A DNA stretch of 64,000 nucleotides from Mogibacterium kristiansenii (GCF_009695905.1 NZ_VUNA01000011.1:1-64000), one strand, 5' to 3'. Shown: positions 42,735 to 52,221, counted from the stretch's first letter. Translations and numbers: made by a program. The notes: a model not told the origin generated them from the sequence alone.

Positions 42735-43904
42735 ATGAAATCAACATTGAAACGGACGTGGGCGGAAATCGATCTGGACGCCCTCACATATAATTATCAC
42801 ACGATTCGGAAACACATTGGGCCGGATGTGCGCTTCCTGGGCGTGGTGAAGGCGGATGCCTACGGCCACGGCTCCCTGCAGGTGGCCACAAAGCTGCAGG
42901 AGCTGGGGGCGGATTACCTGGCGGTGAGCAGCATCGACGAGGCTTTGGAGCTTCGCTTCAACGGCATCACCATGCCGATTCTGATTCTGGGACACACGCC
43001 GAAGGAACAGGTGGATCGGCTGATCTGCTTTAATATCACCCAGGCGGTGACCTGTGAGGCCAAGGCGCTGGAGTACAGCGAGGAGGCGGTGAAATACGGC
43101 GGCACCCTGAAGGTTCATATCAAGGTGGATACGGGCATGTCCCGGCTGGGATACCTCTGCGAGGGGGATTATTTTCAGCACGGCGTAAACGGCATCGTTC
43201 ATGCCTGCAACCTTCCGGGCCTGGATGCGGAAGGCATCTTTACTCATTTTGCGGTGGCGGATGAAGAAGGTGCGGATGAGCTGGAATACACCCGGCACCA
43301 GTTTCAGCTGTTCACCGATGTGATTCGGAGCGCGGAAGAACAATGGGGGCATGAGTTCCGGATTCGCCACTGTGCCAATACCGGAGCCACGGCAAAATAT
43401 CCGGAAACCTATCTGGACATGGTTCGCCCGGGCCTGCTGCTGTACGGATACGGAGACTATGCGAAGCAGCTGGGACTCCGTCCGGTAATGTCCCTGAAGA
43501 CCGTTGTCAGCACCATCAAAATCTACCCGGCCGGCACCCATATCAGCTACGGCGGAATTTTCGAGACTACCCATTCCACGCGAATCGGCGTGGTGCCTTA
43601 CGGATATGCGGACGGCTTCCTGCGCTGCCTTTCCAACCGCTACGCTCTGATGACGGCAGAAGGTCCGGCACCGGTACGGGGCAAAATCTGCATGGACATG
43701 TGCATGATTGATCTTTCCGATGCACCCGGTGTGGATGTGGGCGACGAGGTGACCATCTTCGGACCGGACAATTCCCTGGAGCACATGGCGGAAATGGCGG
43801 GCACCATCCCGTACGAGCTGACCTGCAGCGTGAGCAAGCGGGTTCCCCGTCTCTTCATCGAGAACGGGCAGGTGGTTTCCAAGGAACTGCTGTTAAGAAT
43901 GTAA
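42735..43904 (+). CDS. alr: Alanine racemase
   Basis: Interconverts L- and D-alanine for peptidoglycan. The 389-residue PLP enzyme has the cofactor Lys39 in VVKADAYGHG and the second catalytic base Tyr in ISYGG near 272, with the partner block VPYGYADGF. AGGAG lies upstream of the ATG at 42735; an upstream GTG at 42633 would add 34 unlike residues. It is a single gene closed by a strong terminator. Confidence 0.94.
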   Translation: MKSTLKRTWAEIDLDALTYNYHTIRKHIGPDVRFLGVVKADAYGHGSLQVATKLQELGADYLAVSSIDEALELRFNGITMPILILGHTPKEQVDRLICFNITQAVTCEAKALEYSEEAVKYGGTLKVHIKVDTGMSRLGYLCEGDYFQHGVNGIVHACNLPGLDAEGIFTHFAVADEEGADELEYTRHQFQLFTDVIRSAEEQWGHEFRIRHCANTGATAKYPETYLDMVRPGLLLYGYGDYAKQLGLRPVMSLKTVVSTIKIYPAGTHISYGGIFETTHSTRIGVVPYGYADGFLRCLSNRYALMTAEGPAPVRGKICMDMCMIDLSDAPGVDVGDEVTIFGPDNSLEHMAEMAGTIPYELTCSVSKRVPRLFIENGQVVSKELLLRM

Positions 43905-43911
43905 AAAAAGA

Positions 43912-43966
43912 AAACCTGCATGCGGTCGGCAAGCCAAGATTGCCTCCCGGATGCAGGTTTTTTTAT
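43912..43966. terminator. Terminator between alr and the SulP gene
   Basis: AAACCTGCAT (43912-43921) pairs with ATGCAGGTTT (43951-43960), with an inner GGCAA/TTGCC stem, then T residues. It serves convergent genes. Confidence 0.9.
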
Positions 43967-46029
43967 TCTTTTGGATGACGCAGGTGTTCTTCCAGGCTTT
44001 CCTCTACCTCGTGCTGAAGTTCCTCTATGCCGTGGGCATCCCGATGCATTTCCCGGGACTCCTCTGCCAGTCGGTGCAGCACCTCTGCCACATGGTGCAG
44101 GATTTCCCGGTCGTTCACCTCGTCCCAGTTTCCCGCCGCCTGTTTTCTCAGACCCCGAAGCATTTGGTGTTCATCAAAAGTGCCCAGTTCCACAATCGCT
44201 TCCGCAATTTCTTCCGCCGCCTCAATCAGCTTTCCGTTAGCGGCTTCTCCGAAGATCCACTCGTATTCCGCCACCTTCTCGTCGATGTACGGAATCTGAA
44301 TCCGTTGCTCATCCCCTTCGTGAGCCACAATCGGGTACGGGCGCACCAGCCCGCATTCCGCCAAAGCATCCTCCACGTGGCGGCGGCACATACCCGCCTC
44401 CAGGAGTTTTTCGTCATCGTATTTATACAGGAGGTCATTCACCACGCCGGGATGCTCCGTCATGTAGAAGCGAACTCCGTTCTTTTCCAGGTTTCGGTAG
44501 ATTACCGGCAGCCGTTCCGCCGCCGTGATATCGATGCTGCCAATGCCTCTTCCGTCCACGATAACCTGCCGAATATCCGGCGTTACCGCCCGTTCGATAT
44601 CCTCCTGGAAGGTGCCCACATTAGCGAAGAACAGGGTTCCGCTGAACCGATAGATGACCGTGTGCTGGATTCGCCGGGCATTCCGGTTCCGATCCAAGGC
44701 GTAGAATCCATCCTTTCCCGGAATGCACCCCAGGTAAGCTCTCGGCGGAACCACCGCCCGAACGAACACATCGATAAAGGACAAGATGACGCCGATCACA
44801 ACCCCGTAAATGGTGCCCAGAAGCAGTACGCCTAAGAATGCCGCCATAAAAATAATAAACTCCGCCCGATTGGTTTTCCGAAGTTTTGCCGCAAGATCGA
44901 ATTCCAGGATGCCCATCAGGGCACAGATGACGATGGCGCAGAGAATCGGCACCGGAAGGTATCCGATAAACCCGGTGCAGAACAAGAGAATCAGCACCAT
45001 GGTTCCCGATGCTGCCAAGGACATCATCTGAGATTTTCCCCCGAATTGGGCGGCGATTCCCGTTCGGGACACGCTGCCGTTCATCGGGCAGCAGCCGGTA
45101 AAAGCCGCCGCCAAGTTGCCCAGCATGTAGGCCCATAATTCCCGGTCGTTGTTCACCTTGTAATTGTTTTTCATGGCAAAGTTATTGGTGGCCAGAAGGG
45201 TTTCCGCCACAATCACCAGGGCGATGGTCATGCTGGCCAGCACCATGTGCCGGTCCACGCTCATCAAGACACCCCAATCCGGAACGGAGAAGGACGGAAG
45301 CCCCGGCTCCACCGGCGGCAGCATCGTGACGCCGTATTTTTTTAGCGGAAGGAAATAGGACATCAGCGCTCCGGCAAACATGAGGATCACCGGCATCGGG
45401 ACTTTGGGCCAGCGCTTTCCGCAAAAACGGATGAGGGCGATGGCGCACATCCCCAGAACGAAGGACAGCAGGTTGAAGTGCTGCATCGCTTCCCGGAGGA
45501 TGTGGTGCAACAGCTCGAACAGCTCTCCGGTGGAAGCCGTCCCGCCAAAGAGTTTTGGGACTTGCATCAGAATGATTTCGCAGCCGATGCCGCTGATAAA
45601 ACCGCCCATAACCGGAGTGGAGATGAAGTTGGTGAAGCGTCCCGCCCGCAGCAGTGCGAACAGCAGGAGCCACAGGGTGACCATCAGGGTGACCACCGGC
45701 ACGAAGGCCATGGCTTCCTTGGTTCCACCGGCGATTCCGAAGGTGGCGAGCATTCCCCCCACCAGTGCGGCCGGTGCGGCGTCCACGCCGAAGACGAACT
45801 GCGGCGAGGAGGAGCACAATCCGAAAAGGAGAATCGGCAGAACCGATCCGTACAATCCGTAGATGGCCGGTAGTCCGGCAATCTGGGAATAGCCCATGGA
45901 TATCGGGATGGATACCAGCGCAATAATGATTCCCGCCGGAATATCTTTCCGGAGATTCATCCAGTTGTAATTTTTCAGGAACATATCCACCTCCTTTTCG
46001 GCTTCTTCCATTCGTTTTTCAGGGTTCAT
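43963..46029 (-). CDS. SulP family anion permease with STAS domain and long C-terminal tail
   Basis: A 688-residue SulP/SLC26-type carrier for sulfate, bicarbonate or other anions. About ten to twelve membrane segments are followed by a STAS domain (roughly 440-550). A further ~130 residues rich in Glu and His end the protein; I do not recognise this tail. The ATG at 46029 comes one base after the cyuA-like stop, with only a weak ribosome site, suggesting coupled translation. Co-expression with a cysteine desulfidase fits a sulfur or anion role. Confidence 0.82.
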   Translation of the reverse strand: MNPEKRMEEAEKEVDMFLKNYNWMNLRKDIPAGIIIALVSIPISMGYSQIAGLPAIYGLYGSVLPILLFGLCSSSPQFVFGVDAAPAALVGGMLATFGIAGGTKEAMAFVPVVTLMVTLWLLLFALLRAGRFTNFISTPVMGGFISGIGCEIILMQVPKLFGGTASTGELFELLHHILREAMQHFNLLSFVLGMCAIALIRFCGKRWPKVPMPVILMFAGALMSYFLPLKKYGVTMLPPVEPGLPSFSVPDWGVLMSVDRHMVLASMTIALVIVAETLLATNNFAMKNNYKVNNDRELWAYMLGNLAAAFTGCCPMNGSVSRTGIAAQFGGKSQMMSLAASGTMVLILLFCTGFIGYLPVPILCAIVICALMGILEFDLAAKLRKTNRAEFIIFMAAFLGVLLLGTIYGVVIGVILSFIDVFVRAVVPPRAYLGCIPGKDGFYALDRNRNARRIQHTVIYRFSGTLFFANVGTFQEDIERAVTPDIRQVIVDGRGIGSIDITAAERLPVIYRNLEKNGVRFYMTEHPGVVNDLLYKYDDEKLLEAGMCRRHVEDALAECGLVRPYPIVAHEGDEQRIQIPYIDEKVAEYEWIFGEAANGKLIEAAEEIAEAIVELGTFDEHQMLRGLRKQAAGNWDEVNDREILHHVAEVLHRLAEESREMHRDAHGIEELQHEVEESLEEHLRHPKE

Positions 46030-46030
46030 A

Positions 46031-47308
46031 CTATTCGTCAATCATCATTTTGATGATTTCTTCATTGGTCTCCCGCATGCCGTCTCTTCCCAGACGGCCT
46101 ACGTTGTGAATGGTGGCCTCGATTCCTCGGGTGACGATTCCGTCTCCCGCATAGAATTCCTGCCCATTCAGGTACATGTTATATCCCAGGATTCCCGCAT
46201 CCACGGCAGATGCGATTTTGGCCGCGCAGGAAGCCTTAGCACCGTCACAGATGATACCGGACACGATGGCCAGCGCATTGACCACGGTGTGAATTACTTC
46301 CTTGTAACCGCCACCGCAAAGGTAAGCGATTCCCGCACCCGCTGCCGCTCCGGCACTCACCGCACCGCAGTATGCGGAGAGTCGGCCGATTCCGGTCTTC
46401 TGGTGGATGGCAATCAGGTTGGACAGCGCCAGCGCCCGGTAGGTCTCCTCTTCCGTCGCCTTTCGTTCCTTGGCATATTCCAGCACCGGAAGGGAACAGG
46501 TCATTCCCTGATTTCCGCTTCCCGCATTGATGACAACCGGAAGTTCACAGCCGTTCATCCGGGCATCGGAACCCGCCGCCGCCATGGCTTTCGCTCGGGT
46601 GCGCACGTCTGTTCCGTAGCAGGCCAAAAGCACGCTGCCGATGTTGGCGCCGTAGTTTCCCGCCAGACCTTCCTTGGCAATCGCCGTGTTGTATTCAATC
46701 TGCCGGCCGATGACCTCCCGGATATCCTCCACGTCCACGGTAGTGGCAAAATCCCAAATGGACTGCACGTCCAGCAGTGTCCGGTCCGTCAAGCCCTCTT
46801 CCGAGTCTGCCTCCACCGGTACGTAGTGGAGAATTTCGCCATTTTTTTCGATGCGCACGATATTGGTGTGGTAGTTGGCAATTCGAACCTTGGCGGAATC
46901 TCCTCCCGCAAAAACATCCACGATGATGTCGAACACGCATCCGTTGTCCACGTGCTCCACCGTAAATTCCGTCTGTCCCAGGTATGCCGCAATTTCCGCC
47001 GCCTGCTCTTCCGACACGTCCGCGATCACTTCCAGTTCCCGGGAGGCGTCGCCCGCCACGATGCCGGCGGAAGCCGCTGCCGGGATTCCCTTCAGATGAT
47101 TGGTGTGGGGCACGATGACGCTCTTTACGTTCTTGATAATGCTGCCGCTGGCACCGATGCGCACCCGCTCCGGCATTTTGCCCAGCACCTCCCGAGCTTT
47201 AGCCGCCGCATAGGCCAGCGCAATCGGTTCCGTACATCCCATAGCCGGAACCAGCTCCTCCTTCAGAATCTGCACGTAGGCCTGATACTTAATGTCTTCT
47301 CTGTTCAT
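46031..47308 (-). CDS. L-cysteine desulfidase / UPF0597 family (CyuA-like)
   Basis: Relatives break cysteine into pyruvate, ammonia and sulfide using a [4Fe-4S] cluster; serine dehydratase-like folds are shared. The 425-residue protein has Cys25 in PAMGCTEP, GSGNQGM, and a later Cys pair in CDGAKASCAAK, the expected cluster ligands. It is the first of two genes with the SulP permease. In an amino-acid fermenter it would feed pyruvate and release sulfide. Confidence 0.85.
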   Translation of the reverse strand: MNREDIKYQAYVQILKEELVPAMGCTEPIALAYAAAKAREVLGKMPERVRIGASGSIIKNVKSVIVPHTNHLKGIPAAASAGIVAGDASRELEVIADVSEEQAAEIAAYLGQTEFTVEHVDNGCVFDIIVDVFAGGDSAKVRIANYHTNIVRIEKNGEILHYVPVEADSEEGLTDRTLLDVQSIWDFATTVDVEDIREVIGRQIEYNTAIAKEGLAGNYGANIGSVLLACYGTDVRTRAKAMAAAGSDARMNGCELPVVINAGSGNQGMTCSLPVLEYAKERKATEEETYRALALSNLIAIHQKTGIGRLSAYCGAVSAGAAAGAGIAYLCGGGYKEVIHTVVNALAIVSGIICDGAKASCAAKIASAVDAGILGYNMYLNGQEFYAGDGIVTRGIEATIHNVGRLGRDGMRETNEEIIKMMIDE

Positions 47309-47354
47309 TGTAATTCACCATTAATCCAATCCTTACCTTACAGTTTTTAACCTT

Positions 47355-47768
47355 CTATTCGTTCACGATTGGGAACTTCAGCTGCATCATGGTGAAAGTT
47401 CCCTTGCACAGCAGCGTGTCCTCGTCGTCGAACACTTCCAAATCGAATACCATAATCCGCTTTCCGTGCTTGACTTCCTTTGCCACCGCCCGCAGCTTGC
47501 TGCAGTGCAGCGCCGGCCGCAGGTAATAAAAAGAAGTATCCACGGTTGTCGTCTTATACTGATAAGAAGCGGCGGCCGCACCGCAGGTGGTATCGCACAG
47601 GGTGAAAAGCATTCCGCCGTGCACCGAGGATGCGCCGTTGGTCATATAGTCCTGTACCGGCACCTCTGCGGTGGCATATCCTTCCCGAATCTCCGTAATC
47701 ACCACACCCAACTTGTTGGGAAAAGGATTCTTATGGTTTAAGTAATCCCTTATTTCTTCGTATGTCAT
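47355..47768 (-). CDS. PaaI family hotdog thioesterase
   Basis: A 137-residue acyl-CoA thioesterase-like protein. The motif NGASSVHGGMLFTLCD has the expected H-G-G core and catalytic Asp. It lies 46 bp before the desulfidase gene in the same direction. The acyl substrate is unknown. Confidence 0.85.
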   Translation of the reverse strand: MTYEEIRDYLNHKNPFPNKLGVVITEIREGYATAEVPVQDYMTNGASSVHGGMLFTLCDTTCGAAAASYQYKTTTVDTSFYYLRPALHCSKLRAVAKEVKHGKRIMVFDLEVFDDEDTLLCKGTFTMMQLKFPIVNE

Positions 47769-47806
47769 TTTCGGTCTCCTTTATCCTTGTCGTTTTTCTT
47801 TTTTTA

Positions 47807-48685
47807 TTAGAAGAGCAGATTCAAGCATCCCAGAATCAATCCGATCAGTGCGCCCAGATTGACAATCAGGTTCAGCTCGCGTTTCATCACGGAAAGTACC
47901 AACTCTTCCAGCTGTTCGTTGGACATGTCGTTGACCTTCTCTTCAATCATTCCCGATACGTTGATGCGGTCAATCAGCGCCGGAACCGCGGACTTTACCG
48001 CACCGCGATAGGCCTTCCGCAGAATTCGCTCCACGCGCTCGTCGGAATATCCTGCTTCAAAGGCAATTTCCGACAGTGTGTCGCGGCTCCAGGTATCCAT
48101 CTGGCTGCGAACCATCCGATTCAGGAACTCCTCCCCTTTATCCTCTATTTCACCTTGGATTCCAGCCTCCACCATCTGTTTCGCCGATTCCACGAAACTG
48201 TCGGTGATGAACATTCCCAGCATGCCGCCCCGGAACTGGTTCACCAGCTTGTCGATGACGGTGTCGGAAACCATTCGAATGGTTTCCCCGCTGCGCAGGC
48301 TCTGCAGAAGCTGCTGAGAGAGGATTTCACTCAGCCGATCCAGCCCTTTCTCGTATTTCTCTTCGGAACCCAGAACACTGATACCCAGATCTGAAATAGG
48401 GCGGTCCATCCCCCGCACCATCTGCGCCACCGCGTTGTCCTCCGCTTCCCCGGAAAGGAACTGGGCGGAGATGGTCTCTTCTCCGAAGAAAGTGGTTTCC
48501 ACCACTTCACCGATGGCTTTTGCCAGGCGCGGCTTGTTCTTCGGGATGGCACCCGGGGTGAAAGGCAGTGTGTGCCCCAGCACCTTGATTTCGTTTCTCG
48601 GCCGGAAAAGCATTTTCACGGCGATGTAATTCGTGCAGTATCCGATTACCGCACCGATCAGCGGCGGTATAATGTAATGCCACAT
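47807..48685 (-). CDS. DUF445 family membrane protein
   Basis: A 292-residue protein with a hydrophobic N terminus (PPLIGAVIGYCTNYIAVKM), a long helical middle, and a final membrane helix. This is the DUF445 (YheB/YjiN) arrangement; its function is not known. The ATG at 48685 has GGAG upstream; a start nine codons earlier is less likely. Confidence 0.8.
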   Translation of the reverse strand: MWHYIIPPLIGAVIGYCTNYIAVKMLFRPRNEIKVLGHTLPFTPGAIPKNKPRLAKAIGEVVETTFFGEETISAQFLSGEAEDNAVAQMVRGMDRPISDLGISVLGSEEKYEKGLDRLSEILSQQLLQSLRSGETIRMVSDTVIDKLVNQFRGGMLGMFITDSFVESAKQMVEAGIQGEIEDKGEEFLNRMVRSQMDTWSRDTLSEIAFEAGYSDERVERILRKAYRGAVKSAVPALIDRINVSGMIEEKVNDMSNEQLEELVLSVMKRELNLIVNLGALIGLILGCLNLLF

Positions 48686-48778
48686 ATTTATAAGTCTCCT
48701 TTTCTTTAACAAAAATACACCTAAGTATAATACTCCATGAGGTGGAGAATTTCAATTGTTAATCTGAACAGTATCTCG

Positions 48779-49660
48779 TCACAGATTCAGCAGCACAATT
48801 GCCCCCATGGATAATGCCATTCCGATATAATCCCGGCGAGTCAGTTTCTCGTGCAGCACTGTCCAATTGATGCAGTTGATGAACAGCGCCACGCCCAGCC
48901 CGAACACGATGTAGGAAATAAATGCCGGGATGTCGTAGATTGCCCGAATCAGGAATTTGGTGGACAGGTAGTTGGAGATTCCCAGGAGCATTCCGCACAC
49001 CAGATCCACCCGATTCATGTGCTCGTGACTAAAGAAGTACGCCAGGATGCACAGAACCAACGCCATCGCAAAGGTGATGGAAATGAAGAAGTCCTCCATC
49101 TCATGGGGACAGAAGGCTTCGAACACCTTAGACATGGTATCCGCCATCCCGCTGCACACCAGCATGGGAATCAGCAGCCACCGGTAGGAAGTGCCCTCTG
49201 CGGACGATGCGCCGATCGCCCGGCTTCCCTTGCCGACAGAAAATCCGCCGGTTGGGATGGAAACCACCGTCAGGGAAGCCACCGCCAGAATCACGCCGCC
49301 CCACTGAGTGCTTCCCGGATACTCCCGAAAAAGCACGATGGACAGCAGTACCGGAATCAGCAAGCCCATATGGCTCAGTGACGCGGACACCGTCGCTCCG
49401 TTTTTCCGAATGCTCAGCTGCAATAAAAGAAAAGCCGACACGTAAAAGAATCCGTTCACCATTCCCAGGAGAGGCGTCATGCCCATCCGGTGAAAATTCA
49501 GGTGGGCAATTTCTTTCACCACAAGTGCCCCTCCGAAAATCACCGCCATCACATAATTCATCAGTAACAGTGCCACCCGGTTCTCGCTGTGCTTCTCATG
49601 GAATTTCATAATCAGCGAATTTCCGCTGCTGCAGATTATCGCCAGAATCAGATTTATCAT
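48779..49660 (-). CDS. EamA/DMT family transporter
   Basis: A 293-residue membrane protein with about ten helices in two EamA-like halves. Such carriers export or import metabolites; no substrate can be assigned. It lies 93 bp before the DUF445 gene on the same strand and may share a transcript. Confidence 0.82.
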   Translation of the reverse strand: MINLILAIICSSGNSLIMKFHEKHSENRVALLLMNYVMAVIFGGALVVKEIAHLNFHRMGMTPLLGMVNGFFYVSAFLLLQLSIRKNGATVSASLSHMGLLIPVLLSIVLFREYPGSTQWGGVILAVASLTVVSIPTGGFSVGKGSRAIGASSAEGTSYRWLLIPMLVCSGMADTMSKVFEAFCPHEMEDFFISITFAMALVLCILAYFFSHEHMNRVDLVCGMLLGISNYLSTKFLIRAIYDIPAFISYIVFGLGVALFINCINWTVLHEKLTRRDYIGMALSMGAIVLLNL

Positions 49661-49713
49661 GGGGGTCCTCCAAATTGTTTTATCCTGTCGTCGCTTCAGT
49701 CAGCTTATTTAAA

Positions 49714-49738
49714 AAGGCGGTGCCGCGCACCGCCTTTT
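49714..49738 (-). terminator. Terminator of tRNA-Gly
   Basis: GGCGGTGC and GCACCGCC pair around GCG, with TTTTT after it on the minus strand, just beyond the tRNA 3' end. Confidence 0.9.
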
Positions 49739-49742
49739 CCTA

Positions 49743-49816
49743 TGGAGCGGGTGAAGGGAATCGAACCCTCGACGCGAGCTTGGGAAGCTCGAGTTTTGCC
49801 ATTAAACTACACCCGC
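49743..49816 (-). tRNA. tRNA-Gly (anticodon CCC)
   Basis: On the minus strand the acceptor stem GCGGGTG pairs with CACCCGC, followed by T and an encoded CCA. The anticodon stem CGAGC/GCTCG holds the loop TTCCCAA, giving anticodon CCC. The T arm has GGTTCGATTCC. All parts are canonical. Confidence 0.96.
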
Positions 49817-49831
49817 AAAACTTACTCGCTT

Positions 49832-49877
49832 ATTATACTCCAATTACGAACAACCGTCAAACCTTTTGGTTTGACGG
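49832..49877 (-). promoter_or_regulatory. Promoter of tRNA-Gly with a palindrome over the -35 box
   Basis: On the minus strand TTGACG (49855-49860) and TATAAT (49832-49837) are 17 bp apart, a near-consensus promoter. CCGTCAAACC (49854-49863) and GGTTTGACGG (49868-49877) are perfect inverted arms around TTTT, with the left arm covering the -35 box. This is unusual for a tRNA gene. Confidence 0.85.
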
Positions 49878-49921
49878 CTGCACAGGTCTAATTAATTCGT
49901 CCAGCTTTCATATAAAATCTC

Positions 49922-50206
49922 ATATGCCTAGAATTTCGAAGGCGATTCACGCTTTTTGCCAGCAAACGACGATTTAGCGTGAATGCAATTCGCCGCTTTT
50001 GCGGAATTCTAATTTTGCAGCGTCACTTACCGCCATCCGTTCACGCTGAAAGAGCCTTTCCTTTCAAAAAGCGTGAACTTTTTTCATCAGTTTTTTTTGC
50101 ATACGAGTAATCTCACAACGAAACTGGACATGGACGGAAATCCATTCACGCTAATCACCGAAAATTGTCAAATTAGCGTGAAGTCGCCCGAAGAATCTAG
50201 GCATAT
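49922..50206 (+). repeat. 285-bp multi-hairpin element with terminal inverted repeats (copy 2)
   Basis: Inverted relative to copy 1. The left end ATATGCCTAGAATTT is exact; the right end is changed only in its inner five bases. Three 40-nt TTCACGCT ... AGCGTGAA modules lie at 49945-49984, 50039-50078 and 50144-50183, spaced 94 and 105 bp, again 23 nt from each end. In matching orientation the first 32 bases of the two copies differ at one position, and the first spacer shares AATTCGCCG and TCTAATTTTG. It sits beside the tRNA-Gly promoter. Confidence 0.92.
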
Positions 50207-50325
50207 TTAATTTATTCTGTGAAAATAGTTCTAATTTTCAGAACCACCTAACGGAGCAACCGGATGGAATAACCTGACGGAGTGTCCCACCATTCCATTC
50301 AACCGATAAGCGTGCCTTTAATTCC
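50207..50325. other. Short intergenic region after the multi-hairpin element
   Basis: No gene is seen. A small hairpin (GTTCT/AGAAC near 50228-50244) and a repeated CCT(A/G)ACGGAG motif are the only structure noted. A clear terminator for the downstream fusion gene was not found. Confidence 0.3.
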
Positions 50326-52221
50326 TTACGCTTCCAGTGCTTCCAGAATCAGCTTTGGTAGCTTGCGGCACTTCGCTTCGGAAATGGAGGCGATGGATAC
50401 CCGAACGCCCTTGGTGAACGGTACTACGAAGACATCCGCTTCTTCCAGCTTCTTGCTTACCGCATCCGGGTCCTCACAAGGAACAGAGCAGAAGAATCCG
50501 CCGCGGAACGGAACCATCTTCAGTCCCACCTTTGCCGCTTCTTCCTCGAAAGCGTGGCCTCTGCTGAGAAGCATGTTCCGGAACCCGGCTCTCTCCTCGT
50601 CCACTCTGGCCAGGAGTTCCGGATTATTGTAAATTTTTGCGATAACTTCCTGCGGTCCTCTCGGACAGTTGGACCAGCTTGCCCGTGCGGAGAAGGACAG
50701 GACCCGAACGAATTCGTCCCGAACTTCCTCGGTTTTTGCCAGGCAGATGGTTGCTGCACAGCGGCATCCGTAGAAAGTGAAGGTCTTGGATGCGCTGTAG
50801 GCCAGCATCGGCAGGATATTGCTGTTCAGTTCCTCCAGCTTCGGCAGGAAGGAACGGACTTCCTTTTCATCTCCTGCGAAATCGATGTAGGCTACGTCCG
50901 CAACTAAAGCCACCTTCTTGGCCGGGTCGGTGCTGTTCAGCACGCGAACCACGCCGTCCCAGTCTTCGCCGGACAGGGAATATCCCGTCGGATTGTTGGC
51001 CGGTGTGTTGATGATGATTACCAGGCGGTCCTGAATCCGCAGAAGTTTATTTACCTTGTATTCGAAGTCTTCCAGATTGAAGTTTCCTTCTGCGTCGAAC
51101 ATATCGAAGGTCTCTTCATCCCGGCCCATTTCCATGGCGATGTTCTTGTAGGTAGTCCAGTGCCAATCGTGGGTCAGGAACTTATCGCCCGGGCAGGAAT
51201 AGTTGGCAATGGCATTTCTCAGGGAGCCGGTACCGCCCGGCGATGCCACAACGCCCACATAACCCTTCGGCTGATAATCACCCAGAGCTGCTTTTACGAT
51301 AGCCTCCTTAAATGCCGGCGTTCCGGCAATCGGTGCATACTCCGCATACTCCGCCGGGGTGAGGGATTTTACCGCTTCGTCCACCGAAGAGAGCACAATC
51401 AGCTTACCTTCATCGTCCAGCAGGGCGCCGATGGTGGCGTTGATTACGTTCTCCTTTCCCTTTGCGGCGATGGCCGCCTTCGCTCTTCCGCTGATTCCAA
51501 AGATCTTGTCCTCCTTCGGAACCGTTCTTCCGTTATACGCTGCAAAACTCGTGTCTGCCATTTTCTTTCTCCCTTCTCTTCTTCCGAATTTTACCCTTTT
51601 AATATTTTCACCCAGAGTGCTGAATTTGGCTTCATACTCTGTCATGATGTTGTCTTCGTTGTATTCGCAGTGATGCAGGTCCCGGGTCAGCTCATGGATC
51701 TTCATGTCGTTGGCCAGAATCTCCTGAATGGTGAACTCGAATAGCCCGGTGTTGTCGGTTTTGAACGTCACGATGCCGTCGTCCTTCAGAATTCGCTCGT
51801 ACTGCACCAGCTTGGACCGATGGGTCAGTCGCTTCTTCGCACTGTAATTCTTCGGCAGCGGATCGCTGAAATTCAGATAGATGCCGTCCACTTCCTCGTC
51901 CCGGAACCAGTCCGTGAGATCCACGATGAAATCCGGCACGAACACCACGTTGGTCAACCCCTTCTCCCGAATCTTCTCCATGGCCCGAAGAAGCACGCTG
52001 CGGTTGCCTTCCACCGCGATGTAGAAATTCTCCGGATGCCGCTCCGCCATCTCCGAAATGAACTTGCCCTTTCCGCAGCCCACTTCCAGATACAACCCGG
52101 TGCATCCCGCTTTCCGCACCCGTTCCTGCCAATTTCCCTTGCAAGCCTCCGGATGGTACACCAGAAACTCCTCATACTTTGCATATTTCTCTTCCAGATT
52201 TTTAACTTTTCTCTGTCTCAC
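50326..52221 (-). CDS. TrmB - class I aminotransferase in-frame fusion
   Basis: One open frame of 631 codons. Residues 1-~212 are TrmB, tRNA (guanine-N7)-methyltransferase, with VGCGKGKF for SAM and YLNFSDPLPK. From Met221 a full PLP aminotransferase follows, with NPTG at 410-413 and the PLP Lys479 in YSASKT. There is no stop between them. An AGGGAG site just before the ATG at 51561 could start the aminotransferase alone, so two products are possible. GTG at 52221 is taken as the start. The usual stop after TrmB appears to be lost; a base error is the alternative. Confidence 0.8.
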   Translation of the reverse strand: MRQRKVKNLEEKYAKYEEFLVYHPEACKGNWQERVRKAGCTGLYLEVGCGKGKFISEMAERHPENFYIAVEGNRSVLLRAMEKIREKGLTNVVFVPDFIVDLTDWFRDEEVDGIYLNFSDPLPKNYSAKKRLTHRSKLVQYERILKDDGIVTFKTDNTGLFEFTIQEILANDMKIHELTRDLHHCEYNEDNIMTEYEAKFSTLGENIKRVKFGRREGRKKMADTSFAAYNGRTVPKEDKIFGISGRAKAAIAAKGKENVINATIGALLDDEGKLIVLSSVDEAVKSLTPAEYAEYAPIAGTPAFKEAIVKAALGDYQPKGYVGVVASPGGTGSLRNAIANYSCPGDKFLTHDWHWTTYKNIAMEMGRDEETFDMFDAEGNFNLEDFEYKVNKLLRIQDRLVIIINTPANNPTGYSLSGEDWDGVVRVLNSTDPAKKVALVADVAYIDFAGDEKEVRSFLPKLEELNSNILPMLAYSASKTFTFYGCRCAATICLAKTEEVRDEFVRVLSFSARASWSNCPRGPQEVIAKIYNNPELLARVDEERAGFRNMLLSRGHAFEEEAAKVGLKMVPFRGGFFCSVPCEDPDAVSKKLEEADVFVVPFTKGVRVSIASISEAKCRKLPKLILEALEA

